Shown here piece after piece: positions 43,130-54,349 of a stretch of DNA of 64,000 nt. The stretch's first letter is position 1; every line of letters begins with the position of its first letter. A model generated the notes under the pieces. The model was not told the origin of the DNA. It did no database searches and worked only from the letters and a program-made list of their open reading frames with translations. The stretch is from Circinella minor (Eukaryota; Mucoromycota; Mucoromycetes; Mucorales; Lichtheimiaceae), in assembly GCA_016758965.1 (NCBI GenBank), contig JAEPRB010000002.1:62001-126000 (forward strand), given 5' to 3'. A program made the translations under genes and the position numbers.

Positions 43130-44342
43130 ATGTCTACTGATAAAATTACCTGTGTTATGAACTGGTAAGCTTATAATTTTTTTTCTAGAAAATTTATTCG
43201 GTTAAAAGTTTTTTTTTAACTAATCAGTAAAATATTATCTATTTTACAAGGCACGCTATTCCGTACCATCTTCCTGTTTATCTTGCTGAAAAGCTCGGTT
43301 ATTTTGTTGAAGAAGGTATCAAGGTTGCCATCTTGGAACCCAATAACCCTTCTGATGTCACTGAAATTGTTGGTAGTGGTAAATCTGACTTGGCTTTAAA
43401 AGCCATGATTCATACCATTGCTGCCAAGGCTCGTGGCTTCCCCGTCAAGTCCATTGGTACTCTTTTGGATGAACCTTTTACTGGTGTTGTTTATTTGCGT
43501 TCCAAGAGTGGTATTACTAGCGACTTCCAAAGTTTACGTGGAAAGCGTATTGGTTACGTTGGTGAATTTGGAAAAATCCAGTTGGACGAATTGACACGTC
43601 AATACGGTATGACTCCTGAAGATTATACCGCTGTTCGTGTTGGTATGAACGTGACCGGTTCCATTATTCGTGGTGAGATCGATGCTGGTGTCGGTCTTGA
43701 GAATGTTCAAATGGTTGAATTGGAAGAATGGTCTGTACAACAAGGTCGTACTGCTGATGATGTTGCTATGCTTCGTATTGATGAACTTGCTCACTTAGGT
43801 TGTTGCTGTTTCTGTTCGGTAATAAAGATATACTTATCATGTCTCTTTTTTATATATATATATAAAGAAGAAATCCAAGTGTATTAACTTTTGCATAATA
43901 GATCCTTTTCATTGGTAACGAAAACTTTATTAATAACAACCCAGAAAAGGTCAAAGCCTTCATGAAGGCTGTCAAGCGTGCAGGTGATTACATGTTCAAA
44001 GATCCTGTCAAGGCCTACGATCTTTTTGTTGAAATGAAACCTCACATGAACAGCATTGTCAACCGCAAGATTTTCCAACGTTCGTTCCGTTACTTCTCGC
44101 GTGATTTCAAGAATGTCCAACGTGATTGGGACAAGGTTACCAATTACTGTAAACGTTTGGAAATTGTTGACGATAAGTTTGAACAAAACCAAACCAATGA
44201 TTTCTTGTCTTGGGAATTGTTGCCTGAATCTACTCCTGGGGTTGAACCACCTACTGTTGATACTGGTGTTGTCAGCTGTGGTTGTCGTACTAATCATCCT
44301 CAGGGTCCAACCCCTGACGTTGTTTCTGCTATCAAGGCTTAA
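43130..44342 (+). CDS. THI5: HMP-phosphate synthase THI5/NMT1 (thiamine pyrimidine)
   Basis: Makes the thiamine pyrimidine precursor HMP-P from its own active-site His and bound pyridoxal phosphate; a single-turnover 'suicide' enzyme in yeast. Three exons (43130-43164, 43251-43818, 43902-44342) close in phase to 347 aa. Periplasmic-binding-protein fold start [40 protein letters not shown] carries the candidate active His. The diagnostic iron-binding LGCCCFCS motif is followed by the exon 3 start [21 protein letters not shown]-terminal HRDWKKV-equivalent is [15 protein letters not shown]. An odd Cys pair near the end (SCGCRTNH) lies outside the core. The stop is followed within 6 bases by a consensus 5' splice site and then by a TPP riboswitch, so feedback by thiamine pyrophosphate at the 3' end is likely. 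Confidence 0.98.
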
Positions 44343-44347
44343 CAAAT

Positions 44348-44649
44348 GTAAGTTCTAAATTATTGGATCCAATAAGTACTTTTTATATTGAAGTGGAAAT
44401 TGTGTGTAGGTGTGTAATTGTATTAAAAAAGATGAATATTATACTGACAAAATATTTTTGGTTTTATACCTTCCATTCCAATTTTTTTTTTTTGGTTTGG
44501 TTGGGGTTCGGTTTTTCTTTTAAAAAATTTATTCACTTTATAGTGGTCGAACCTAGGGGTGCTCGAGTTTATCTTGGGCTGAGATCATTACCCTCCGAAC
44601 CTGATCAGGTTAATACCTGCGCAGGGAAGCGTTCGACCATTTTTTTTAG
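44348..44649 (+). other. Probable 3'-UTR intron of THI5 containing the riboswitch
   Basis: GTAAGT at 44348-44353 lies just after the stop codon. Two acceptors are possible: TTTATAG ending at 44543, which abuts the 5' side of the aptamer, and TTTTTTTTAG ending at 44649, ten bases after it. The second choice places the whole aptamer inside the intron. An AATAAA at 44660-44665 follows. Splicing is inferred from the signals. Confidence 0.65.
44544..44639 (+). promoter_or_regulatory. TPP riboswitch (THI-box aptamer) in THI5 3' region
   Basis: Complete thiamine pyrophosphate aptamer. P1 is a perfect 9-bp helix (TGGTCGAAC 44544-44552 with GTTCGACCA 44631-44639). P2 AGGGGT pairs with ACCC. The pyrimidine-sensing J3/2 is GGGCTGAGATC (44576-44586). 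The pyrophosphate-sensor arm is GAACCTGATCAGG (44597-44609) plus TTAATACCTGCGCAGGGAAG (44610-44629), with P5 CAGG/CCTG and P4 CCTG/CAGG. This is almost letter-for-letter the TPP consensus. It is on the sense strand of THI5, 200 bases beyond its stop. The next gene (46702-47268) is 2 kb away and on the opposite strand, so it is not a leader of another gene. Related fungal switches control splicing. Confidence 0.97.
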
Positions 44650-46701
44650 CTAGTTTTTCAATAAAGGATAGCTTTCTAAAAGAAATTTTGTTTATTTTGG
44701 TCTATTTTATTTTGTTTCTGAAGTGATTTCTGTTTTTATTAAAAAAAAAACAGATGACGGCAAAAACCGGGATGATATGGGGTTACTTTTATGACCAGCG
44801 GTTACATTTTACCCTGGTTGCCACTTTTTAACTTATTCTCATAATGTGATGTGTCCATAACATTGGTTCTGATCACCAATGGGCTTTTCCTATTAAGGAT
44901 AGTGTTTCTTTTTTCTTCTAAATCAAAAGAAAACTAATACAACTACTTCGTATGCTTCTTATCCTGTTTTACGCGATTTACTTGTTTTATTTTGTATGCT
45001 TAACCACAACTTTTGATGAAATCCATCCTTCTCTATCTACGCAATATACATTAAATTTTTGATTGCCATTACGATTAAAACAATTCTAATTCCAAATATT
45101 TTGGGTGTATGCCTGTAAATAATGGTGATTTTCACATTAAAATTGTTAGTCCTATGAGAAAAGTTCAAAAATAGCAGATTTTTAGTCCGAGTTTACTCAT
45201 TTATTATCAGGAGGATACGCTTTTATTCCTTTCAGATGCCTCGCTGAAGAAGTGTCATTTTTAATATAATAATAACTTCAGTAATACAATAATAAGCTTA
45301 AAAGTTGGCGATAACGGCAAATCGACTTTTGTTCCCTCGTCAATGCTATACGCTCTAAACAAATTGAGCACATACTTTATATAATGACTACGAACACGAC
45401 TTCAATCAGTTTCACCCATCATTACTTAATCATTTACAACCATCATTGAACCAACTCAATCCATTAAATTTAGCTCAATAACCAAACACGATCAATATGG
45501 TTCGCATAAAGCACCCTCGACTCGGGCACAAGAAGTTGATTAGCCTGAATCGTTCATAGACGATGTTTTATGACAACCAAGTGAAAGCATATACTTGAAT
45601 CAAACCATGATAAGTGATTTTTTTTAAATCAAAACTCAATTGGCTATCACCTGTTGCATTGGTAAAGCAACATATGTTTTTTTTCCAGTCCACATATTTT
45701 TAAAATTACTTCTCATCCAAATATAATAAGATTTCTTATAGTTTTAGATATAGAACATGTGGAATAATTAGAGGAAATCTTGAACACGTTCGTTTGTGGG
45801 TAGCAGAGAATTTAATGCGCTTAATTATAAATTTCTGTAAAGAAACAGAGGTTATGTGACGGATGTAATTTGAAATGAGAAATTATCAAGCCAAATAAAC
45901 CAAACGTGGCTATAAAATTGTTTAATGTATGAGACCGAGCTTAGATAATGGATATAAAATCAATATGAAGGCTTAATGAGTTCCTTATTCATAATATACA
46001 CATTCTTAATTTGTAAGAAGAGGAGAAGCTGCGCAACACTATTGTATATCAGAGACCACCTACAAGGAATTAGATAAATATATGTAAAAACTAAATCCAG
46101 ATTGGTGTGAGCCAGAGAGAAGATTTATTGATCTGTCTTATGATCGAAAAACGATATAAAATACTACTATGAAAAAAAAAAACATTCACATCAAACCAAT
46201 AGTATTTATTGTAACTACTTGAGAACTCATCTTTCGTTCATGAGATAGACCACCTTTTGGAAATCCATCAAATGTATTGTATTGAAGCCAATCACTATCG
46301 ACAGTTGAATCATTTTTTTCCAGAGTTCCCATTGCTCTACTCTCAATTGCCCGTTATCAATCAAATTGTTGTGATAAAATGCTTACATGTCGAATCTAGT
46401 ATCCTGATTATTACTCCCAGATGCTTTATCCTCTCAACAGACAATATTATGACCAACATATCTCTAAAAAAGAAAAGCACGAATTGACTAATATACAGAA
46501 TTATAACACGCCTTTACTTTTCTAGTATAATCAAATCCATTCATCTTCATACTAATTAAAACACTTCCAATAAAAAAACCACATAACAATAGTAAATTTC
46601 ACAACAAATCAAAACATAAAAAAAAAGTATCAAATATTTTGTAAGATCATGACAAATGCCTCTTTTATTGCTAAAAGTTGTCAACATGACTTCCGTCACA
46701 C
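44650..46701. other. Intergenic, gene-free
   Basis: The THI5 3' end (AATAAA at 44660-44665), then AT-rich DNA with no supported gene. The small frame at 46257-46487 is not family-like. The right end is the eL30 3' UTR. Confidence 0.55.
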
Positions 46702-47268
46702 TTATTGAGTGGCAAGAATGTCAGAATCACCAGCATCAGTGATGGAAAGGACGGTGGTGCGGAAAAGCTTACCACAAGCGGTACCAAGATCGATGTTGTC
46801 TAAAGTAAATAAAAATTTTTTTTAGCACACCAATTCTTTTGTCAAATTTTTTTTCTGTTTTATTTCGAATACGTACTGCCGTTGTAGTGATGGACACCAG
46901 TCTTGGACAACATAGCGTAGTATTCAAGTTCGGACTTGCGAAGAGGAGGGCAGTTACCAGCAATGATGATCAACTTAGCTATAGACAATTAAAAAAAATC
47001 ATGACAAATGGTTAGTAAAACGGGAGGGGGACGATCTCAGCCCGAACAGTAAAACCCAGGGCGACTACTTTGCATAGCTTTTTTTTTCCTGGGCTCCTGT
47101 CCCCCAAGTAGTCTTTTAAAAAAATTAATTGTAATACTTACACTTTCCTTGACGGAGGGTCTTCAAGGTGGACTTGTAACCCAAGGTGTACTTGCCAGAC
47201 TTGGTGACGAGTTGAAGGCGCGAGTTGATAGATTCGCTGTTCTTCTTGGACTTATTAGCGGGAGCCAT
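46702..47268 (-). CDS. RPL30: 60S ribosomal protein eL30 (RPL30)
   Basis: Component of the large ribosomal subunit; a kink-turn RNA-binding protein of the L7Ae family. Three exons (47268-47142, 46978-46877, 46799-46702) close in phase to 108 aa. The protein reads [20 protein letters not shown], then [53 protein letters not shown] and ends [13 protein letters not shown]. The exon 1 donor must be T|GTAAGT because GTGTAA would cause a stop, giving GKSKL where most relatives have GKAKL. Intron 1 carries a candidate L30-binding kink-turn (47026-47113). The 5' UTR may have its own intron (47421-47275: CAA|GTAAGT ... TATAG). Divergent from EF-Ts. Confidence 0.98.
47026..47113 (-). promoter_or_regulatory. 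Candidate L30 autoregulatory kink-turn in eL30 intron 1
   Basis: Read on the minus strand: stem GGGGGAC (47105-47099) with GTCCCCC (47032-47026), second stem GCCC (47094-47091) with GGGC (47043-47040). They are separated by a purine-rich asymmetric loop AGGA / TGAGATC. The loop supplies the tandem GA.GA pairs and a 3-nt bulge of a kink-turn. The pattern GGAG ... C-N-GAGAU is the same as in the yeast RPL30 transcript that L30 binds to block its own splicing. A competing 8-bp helix (GACTACTT 47113-47106 with AAGTAGTC 47070-47063) overlaps this fold. Function is inference. Confidence 0.6.
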
Positions 47269-47607
47269 GTCTAACTATATGAGCAGTAAAAAGTGTTTGT
47301 ATAAGTTGTTTATTCGAAGCAAATAGGAATAACCATTATTATTGTTTAAAATTTTAAATGTGCAAAAATTACCAATTAGATTGAGAGGGAGGAAAAGAGA
47401 GGAAGGTCTTCAGATACTTACTTGGTCCGCCTGTAAAAAAGTGAAAAATTTTGGTGACAAGCCACTTTTTTACGTTAATTTTTATCCTGCCTTGAAAGAA
47501 GTTTATGTCGGAGACTATGCGGGCTTTATTTTCTTCTTAAAACTAAAGGAACCTTCGGGCTGGCAGGGGTTTTTGTCTATAATAAAGGAACATATAAAAA
47601 ATTAAAA
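47269..47607. promoter_or_regulatory. Shared divergent promoter of eL30 and EF-Ts
   Basis: 340 bases separate the two start codons. The interval holds a possible eL30 5'-UTR intron (47421-47275) and must supply both promoters. Both genes serve translation, so co-regulation is plausible. An open frame running through it has no family likeness. Confidence 0.5.
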
Positions 47608-48771
47608 ATGAACAGTTGGACACCATTGACTTGTCAAGCACGTCGTTTATTATGCAGAAACTATGCTGCTGCTGCTACTATCAAACCCAATATTAAGTTA
47701 CTAAAACAGTTACGTCAAGAGACAGAAGTTTCCATGACTAAGGCAAAAGAAGCTCTTGTCAAGAATGCTAATGATTACCAAAAGGCATTGGAATGGCTTG
47801 AACAAGACGCGCAAGTATCTGGTGCAAAGAAGGCTCAAAAAGTGGCTGGACGCACAGCTGGAGAAGGTCTTATTAGTATTGCATCTGTTAGTGCCGAAGG
47901 AGCACAAAGCAAGAGCACAATTATTGAGGTATATATATATATATATATATTCATACTACACTTTTGAATATTGTTCAACTATAAATGGATCCATCATTTA
48001 TTAAACAAACCTTCTATTTTTTTATGCGTATTATTCATATTATAGCTTAATTGTGAAACAGATTTTGTATCCCGTAACGATGTATTCAAAAACTTGGCTT
48101 CACGTATTGCTGCTACATCATTGTTATTGCATGATCCATCATCTGCTGGTGTTGCGGTTGAACAAATTCCTGTTGAAAGTTTATTACAATCTCCTTTGAT
48201 GCCCCTTCCAGATCAACCTGCCAACGATCTCGACGTAGCTAGTGGAAAGACAGTTAATGAGACTATTGTTGAAGCAATTGGAAAGCTTGGTGAAAATATT
48301 ACTTTACGCCGTGCTGCTATTGCCGTGGCCCATGGAGCCACAGGAAGCTATATCCACGGTGGAGATACTGTTGCTGGAAAGATTGGCGGTTTGGCTACTA
48401 TACAACCACTTAAGGTATCCAATTTGAATGACTCACAAGCAGCTGGATTGAGCAAGATTGCTCGTCAAGTCGCACGTCAAGCTGTTGGATTCAAACCAAC
48501 CTATCTCAATACAAATGATATCCCTGCTGACGAATTAAATGCACAATCGGATCAGAAGCAGTATATTTCTGAATGTGTGTTGAATGAACAACCTTATCTT
48601 TTGAACCCTGATATGACAATTGCTCAACATGTTACTAAGGCAGCTCAAGATGCTGGTGTCCAAGATGGTGTAATTGTGTCTGGCTATATTCGTTGGGAAG
48701 TTGGAGAAGGGATTGAAAAGAAGGAAAATGACTTTGCAAGTGAAGTCCAAAGAGCTGCCCAAGGCAACTAA
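47608..48771 (+). CDS. TSFM: Mitochondrial elongation factor Ts
   Basis: Nucleotide exchange factor for mitochondrial EF-Tu. Two exons (47608-47928, 48046-48771) close in phase to 348 aa. The N-terminus MNSWTPLTCQARRLLCRNYA is Arg-rich without acids and fits a mitochondrial presequence. The UBA-like domain follows: LLKQLRQETEVSMTKAKEAL with KNANDYQKALEWLEQDA. The EF-Ts core shows the hallmark LNCETDFVSRNDVFKNLA across the intron, then later GKLGENITLRRAAIAVAHG. The C-terminal module has YLNTNDIPADELNAQ and LLNPDMTIAQHVTKA. An insertion of about 30 residues (SLLQSPLMPLPDQPANDL) sits between the core subdomains. Divergent neighbour of eL30. Confidence 0.97.
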
Positions 48772-51700
48772 AAAAAATACATCATTCATCTAATTCCTCA
48801 TTTATTTACACGTCTCTCTTTTTCCATTATTAGAACATTTAATTCAAAAACATCAGCCCTGTAATTCCTTTGTATAAACCAAAATTATAATTTTCATTCG
48901 TTGTCTTGTGATTTTTTTATATATAATATACATAAAAAAACGTAATGATATTACACTGTACCATACTACTAGTAAGCTTCTCGTAGGATATATAATGTTG
49001 TCAATGGTATGATTACTTTCGTAATCACCACTGAACCAAGTAATTTTTTGACATCTTGTGTAACCTACTTTCAACCTTAAACACAAGTAACAGATTCTAG
49101 GTTGATGTATTGTTTAAAAAAACTTGCAAGTCGTAAAATATAACATAATTAAATAGTACTTTGTTAGTATCGTGAAGTACACCAAACAGGTAAACAATAA
49201 TCCAATAACAATACAGCTTTCTCTTATTATTAAGCGAGAAAAAAATCGCTTGATAGGATCTAATTTAAGTTTTAGCTTAATTACCTAGTAATAAAAACAG
49301 ATAAATTTCAACAGTATACTTTGAAAATGTGATAAAATATGAAGAATAAACGACCGATTCTTTTTATTAGGATGTCTCCAGAACGCTTCAGAATCTGTCA
49401 ATGATTAAAAACTTGGATCTGTGGTGAATGACTTTTTACAGCGAGGCTATAATTAACGGATTGAACCCATCTTTCACCGGCAGCGAGAAGAATTACAAGC
49501 TACACTTTATGATGTCAAGCTAAGAACGTGGTATCTTGTTATCAAGAAGAAGGGTGATTACTAAAAAAGATAATCAATCTATGTGTAATGAACAACCTTC
49601 TTGTTAATGATTGCACACATAAAAACCAAAACGACGTTAAAAGCCCAATACAGTAAACCATGATAATCAAGCTTTACTAGATAACTAAAGAATTGATATA
49701 TAATATCACTAATTTCTTATACTTAACTTTGATTTAAAAGAAAACGTTAAAGGATATCGTTTTCTTTAAATTACATCCCGTAGTTGCATAACAAGACACT
49801 TCTTTTCACTTTTTCACGCCATGAGAATTGTTACATAAAAGGGTGAGAAAAATTCTGATATTTGGTTATTTTAATAAGAGTAGGAAATAAAAACAGACAA
49901 GGTATAAAATCCTTTGAGACTTTGTTATATATCTTTAATAATAATTTGAAAATTAGAATAAAGTTCTCGTTTCTTAAAATAATATTTACAACGACGTATT
50001 TATATGATTTCTATTCTATGAGTTATGGGGCTTAGTCAATTGAATGATATAAGTGATTGATATTAAAGTCGGGTACTTGAGATTGGTCATTAATATTGAG
50101 AAGGTTACTATAGCTACTATTCTGAAGTATACTGGGCTTGCGTAGCCATGATATGATTTCTTATTTCATCTGGGATAGATCAAGAGGTAATGCTCTTATA
50201 ATACAACAAAAATGATTACCAGAGAATATTGTCCATATCATGGGGTATCGCAACATAATTGTGGATCGACATGAGTGTTATCACGATTTATAGTTTTTAC
50301 GCCTCTAAATTTATTTTTTCTTCATGATCTGGGTACCTTTTTTTTTATTTCTAAATATTTATCTACCACAGGTATAGAATACTACACAGTAATGCTATAG
50401 TTTTATGCATTGATTCGCAATATAATAAACTGCTGTATTTTATTTTTTTCATAATGAATGGATAATCTTTGACCTAATTTTCTATTCTTGTATAACAGTT
50501 TAATATAAAATGAGTTTTATATTTAATTCATTTTTCGCTCAATCTGCTTCTTGATGAATATGAAGCTGCTAAAAAGAGAAAATAACAGTTTAATTTTATT
50601 TATAGGAGATGTAGTAATGATTTTACTATGAACGTCTACAAGATGACATGAAGCATTGACTTGTGCCATTTTTGGCCCATCATCCTATTTATCTTCAATA
50701 AAAAACAATCAACTCAAAATTATATCACACAATACGTGCTAATAAGTCAAAGTTAAATTTTAACACATTGCTCTAATTCGATACCAGATAGTTAGCAATG
50801 ATAATGGTTATAATATATATCTTGTCATATGTATACTTTTATATTTTACATTATGATTGTTTAATACAAGATGTTCTTTCAAGTTAATGAGATTCTGTTT
50901 GATTTTTCTTATTAATAACGAAAATGCTAAATCACACTAATATACAATACCTTGAGATACCCGATTGTTCCCACCAGAAGAAAGCTAATACGTATTAATA
51001 ATTGCGGTCGCACTTTGTTTTACATAATGATGCATGTAAATATAGATACCATAGTTAACTGATTGCTCTAAAGAACCATATCTTGTTTACTCAATATGTT
51101 CGATAACATACAGTATGTTCAATTTTTTCCAGTCGGCTGCACACTTAATTTTATTTGCTATTTCTATTTTATTGCTATTGGAATAAGTTACACGCTATAA
51201 ATGGTACAAGTTTTAAACCAAGTAACAACACAGTCTACAATACTATTAGTACCATCGTTGAATAAAGAACAAATCAGTCCACTTAATTGGCTGAAATGAA
51301 CTTGTCTTTTGTCTAACTTTTTCGGTATACTGTACATGCTATCTATGTATGCAGTATAAATGGTACCCTTTTTTTACTACATTAGATTTTTATCACAATT
51401 AATATAGTATATTAGAGCTATAAATAAAGTAGTGTTTACACTATAGGAAAAAGCCACGAGGTTCGCGAGGGCTAGTGTACGTAGCAATTATGAGCAAAGT
51501 ATCCTTTGTTTGAAAATTTGTGAAATGTCGATTTAGGCCATAAATATATAATTATTCAGTATCATCGTATTTACTATCATTCCATTACGATGTATCTTTT
51601 TTCAAAAATAATTTTAATTCTAACTTAGTGGCGTAAAACCTCTATATTTAGTGAGTAACACAGCATGTCGATGTTACAATAAAAAAAAACTTAAAATCGG

Positions 51701-53065
51701 ATATGATGTTCTGATAAAGTGCAGTAAAAAAAACCAAAGAGAGTAGGTAAAATATCACTAAAAATATTAAAAAATGAGTATAACAGTTTGTCGAGAACAA
51801 GCTGTAACACCAAATTGATGAATTGACGAAAGGCAAGAGTTTTCTCATGTACGTACAATTTTCTGCAATTATATTTACAAAACATATATCAGACTTTCAA
51901 TTGAACAATATTATAATACAATGTCACATCAAATTTCCTTTATTTGCTTGTCTGGTGACTATCGTCTTGCACGTAGATATATCAATCAATCAATCATTAT
52001 TGATCAGCATTTTTTTGTTTATTTCTAAGAAGAAAAGAACAGTAACACATTCTTTATATTTATCGTTTTAAATTTAGGGTACTTTTTTTCTTTTGTTGTT
52101 TTTTTTTTGTTTATTTACTTTACCCTGAAATTAATCTAAAAGAGGATAAGTTCAAGCTAATGTGTGGTCAATTTATTCCATAACATAAAGATATATTTGT
52201 AATGCTTCTTTGGTACATAATTATCCATATACGTACCAAAAAATAGGTGGATTTCGATCCATGATTTAAGCCATTTTTTTTATGGTCTGTCTTCCCGTTT
52301 ATCCCATAGAGAGTTAGTAGTTGGGTTAATCGGCTTTACAGGAGTATCCGACCTGTGTATGTGGGTACACACAGCGGTAATTTAGGTTTTCATATTAAAT
52401 GTACATATATATTTATGTTTATAGCAGTACAAAACGAGTTGGAAAAAAAAAGCAACTGTACACTCAGAAGTAGCCTGGAAAAGTTTTTTTATTTTGTTTG
52501 TTGGCTTGCTTTATTGATAAAATTTCAAGATTTTTTTTTTCATTTACATAGAGTTGTATTTTTTGACCTAAAAAACATATACGCGTGACAGAATATTTCT
52601 CCCTTATCAGCTATAACCATGTGGCTTTCTCTATAAGTCAATGAAAAAACAAACACTTAAACAATAAGCGGAATACTAAATAATCCTTTATCGAATCTGT
52701 TTAATGATAAGAATAGTGGTAAGCAACAAGAAAGGTATTATTATAGTGAAATACACCAATGATTTTAGTGAGAAAAGAATGAGAAGAGAAGATAAGGGGA
52801 GTAAATAAATGAATAATACAACTATGCTAGTTCGTACAAGTTTTGTTTTTTGAAATAATAGTATAAAGAATAATAATGATAGATGATAATGATATATGCT
52901 AGAAAAGGAATTCAATATATTAATTTCTATTATATACAGGAAAGATGAAGAGGCAGAGAGACCAGCAAACGCACTTTAGTTTAGATTTTGAAATTTATAA
53001 TGAAATGTTTCTCTGAATGTATTGATAAAGGTGTTGTTGATTGTCGCTGCTTTTTAAAGCTAATT
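48772..53065. other. 4.3-kb AT-rich gene-free block
   Basis: No supported gene. A short coding-like stretch at about 49465-49562 (plus strand, reading EPIFHRQREELQATLYDVKL, then a stop) may be a relic but is too short to classify. Remaining frames are low in complexity. Confidence 0.5.
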
Positions 53066-54349
53066 TCAGGAAGATAGAAACACGCCACTATCTCGACTTT
53101 CGCAGTCGTCGCTACTACTGTCGGTATAATAACAAAGTGTAGAAGAAGAGGAAGGTTGGCTCGACAATTGATGGCATGTGATTTTCGAGAAAACTGTTCT
53201 TCTAGTAGGAGCAGTTGAGCTGACGGTAATAACGGATGAAGGTGTCATAGAGAAAGCAGGTTTTAATGTGTGTACCAGTTCGACAGGGAACTCGAATTGT
53301 AACTTGTCGTCATATCCTTGTGCACTACTGAAGGCAAGTGTCACACAAAACCTATGTCGGATTTTGATCATTTCCATCATTACGGTAGGATGTGGTTGTT
53401 GAACTTCAGAAGTAAATGTAATAGGTAAGTGGCAGGGCTGTGTCCATGACTGTGCAGGAGACATTAATATCTGGGTTGAAATCATACGAGGCTCAACCCG
53501 CCTACATGTATATATAAATATACGTGTAAGTCTTCTTTGTATAATATATATATAATGGAGGAGAGATGAGAATAAATAGAAAAAAGAAAACAAGCTTTAT
53601 TGAAAAAAGTATAAAAATACGTATACACTTTACCCCTTTGGATGATGTTTGGTTTCAACAGTTTCAAGCAGCTGACATGCAATTAGACAAGATTCCAATT
53701 TAGACTGATTTACCGACTTGAAAGAAGAACGAACTCGAACACTCAATGTGAATCCTTGTTCTTGTTCTTTTTGCTGTTGAAGGATCGGAATAATAGTTGG
53801 CATTTCAACTTCGTATCGCCAGCGTTTACTATTTGTTGTGCCCCAATAGATACGTGTTTTTGGATGCTGCTGATGGTTACTATTACAAGAGCGAAACACT
53901 TTGATGACACGTGTTGTGTGAGTTCCATAGCTTGGTAAGAAAGCCGTCATGCTGTATTTAATCATTGCTTCATTGTGTATGGACAAAGTAGGTGGTAAGT
54001 TGCCAGGAATTTGAAACATAAAGGGTGCAGCATAACACTCTTCTTGTTCCAGATAGTACCATTCATTAATTGTTTGTCGATCCTTGAGCACAATAATTGT
54101 ACTATTATCATTATCATTGCTACTTTTGTCATTGGTATTTTCATTGTTGATGGTGATCTTTTCGATTTTTTTACTGATCGTAAGTTCCTCGCCCGACCCC
54201 ACGTGCCCGTAACCTACAAGATTTAATTGGCCATTGATGCAGCTCAGATTTTGAGTAGATCTTGCACGTAATAACCCACTGATTATAGCAGGTTTATCAG
54301 ACAAAGTTAAATATGATTCATCCAGATCAATCGTAAAGGCTGTAATCAT
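53066..54349 (-). CDS. Arrestin-fold protein (alpha-arrestin-like)
   Basis: Two exons (54349-53634, 53501-53066) close in phase to 383 aa. The N-domain begins MITAFTIDLDESYLTLSDKP, then ISGLLRARSTQNLSCINGQL and LVGYGHV, the usual arrestin start (LD...L..G..I.G.v). FMFQIPGNLPPTLSIHNEAM matches the conserved 'F.F.lP..lPpS' strand. The C-domain holds PCHLPITFTSEVQQPHPTV and ends in a Ser-rich tail. PY (PPxY) motifs that recruit Rsp5 ubiquitin ligase are not seen. Alpha-arrestins adapt ligases to membrane proteins; the target here is unknown. The start at 54349 gives the family N-terminus. An upstream in-frame start at 54559 would add about 70 hydrophobic residues and is judged less likely. Confidence 0.75.

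Noticed and set aside
44544..44639. Riboswitch as 5' leader of a downstream thiamine gene
   Set aside because: No plus-strand gene follows for more than 2.9 kb (the next is EF-Ts at 47608), and the nearest gene (eL30) is on the opposite strand.
44363..44653. Plus-strand open frame of 96 codons after THI5
   Set aside because: It overlaps the TPP aptamer; the structure explains the sequence and no protein family resembles it.
47342..47605. 87-codon frame upstream of EF-Ts
   Set aside because: It lies in the shared promoter, has no ATG start in good context and matches no family; a candidate eL30 5'-UTR intron overlaps it.
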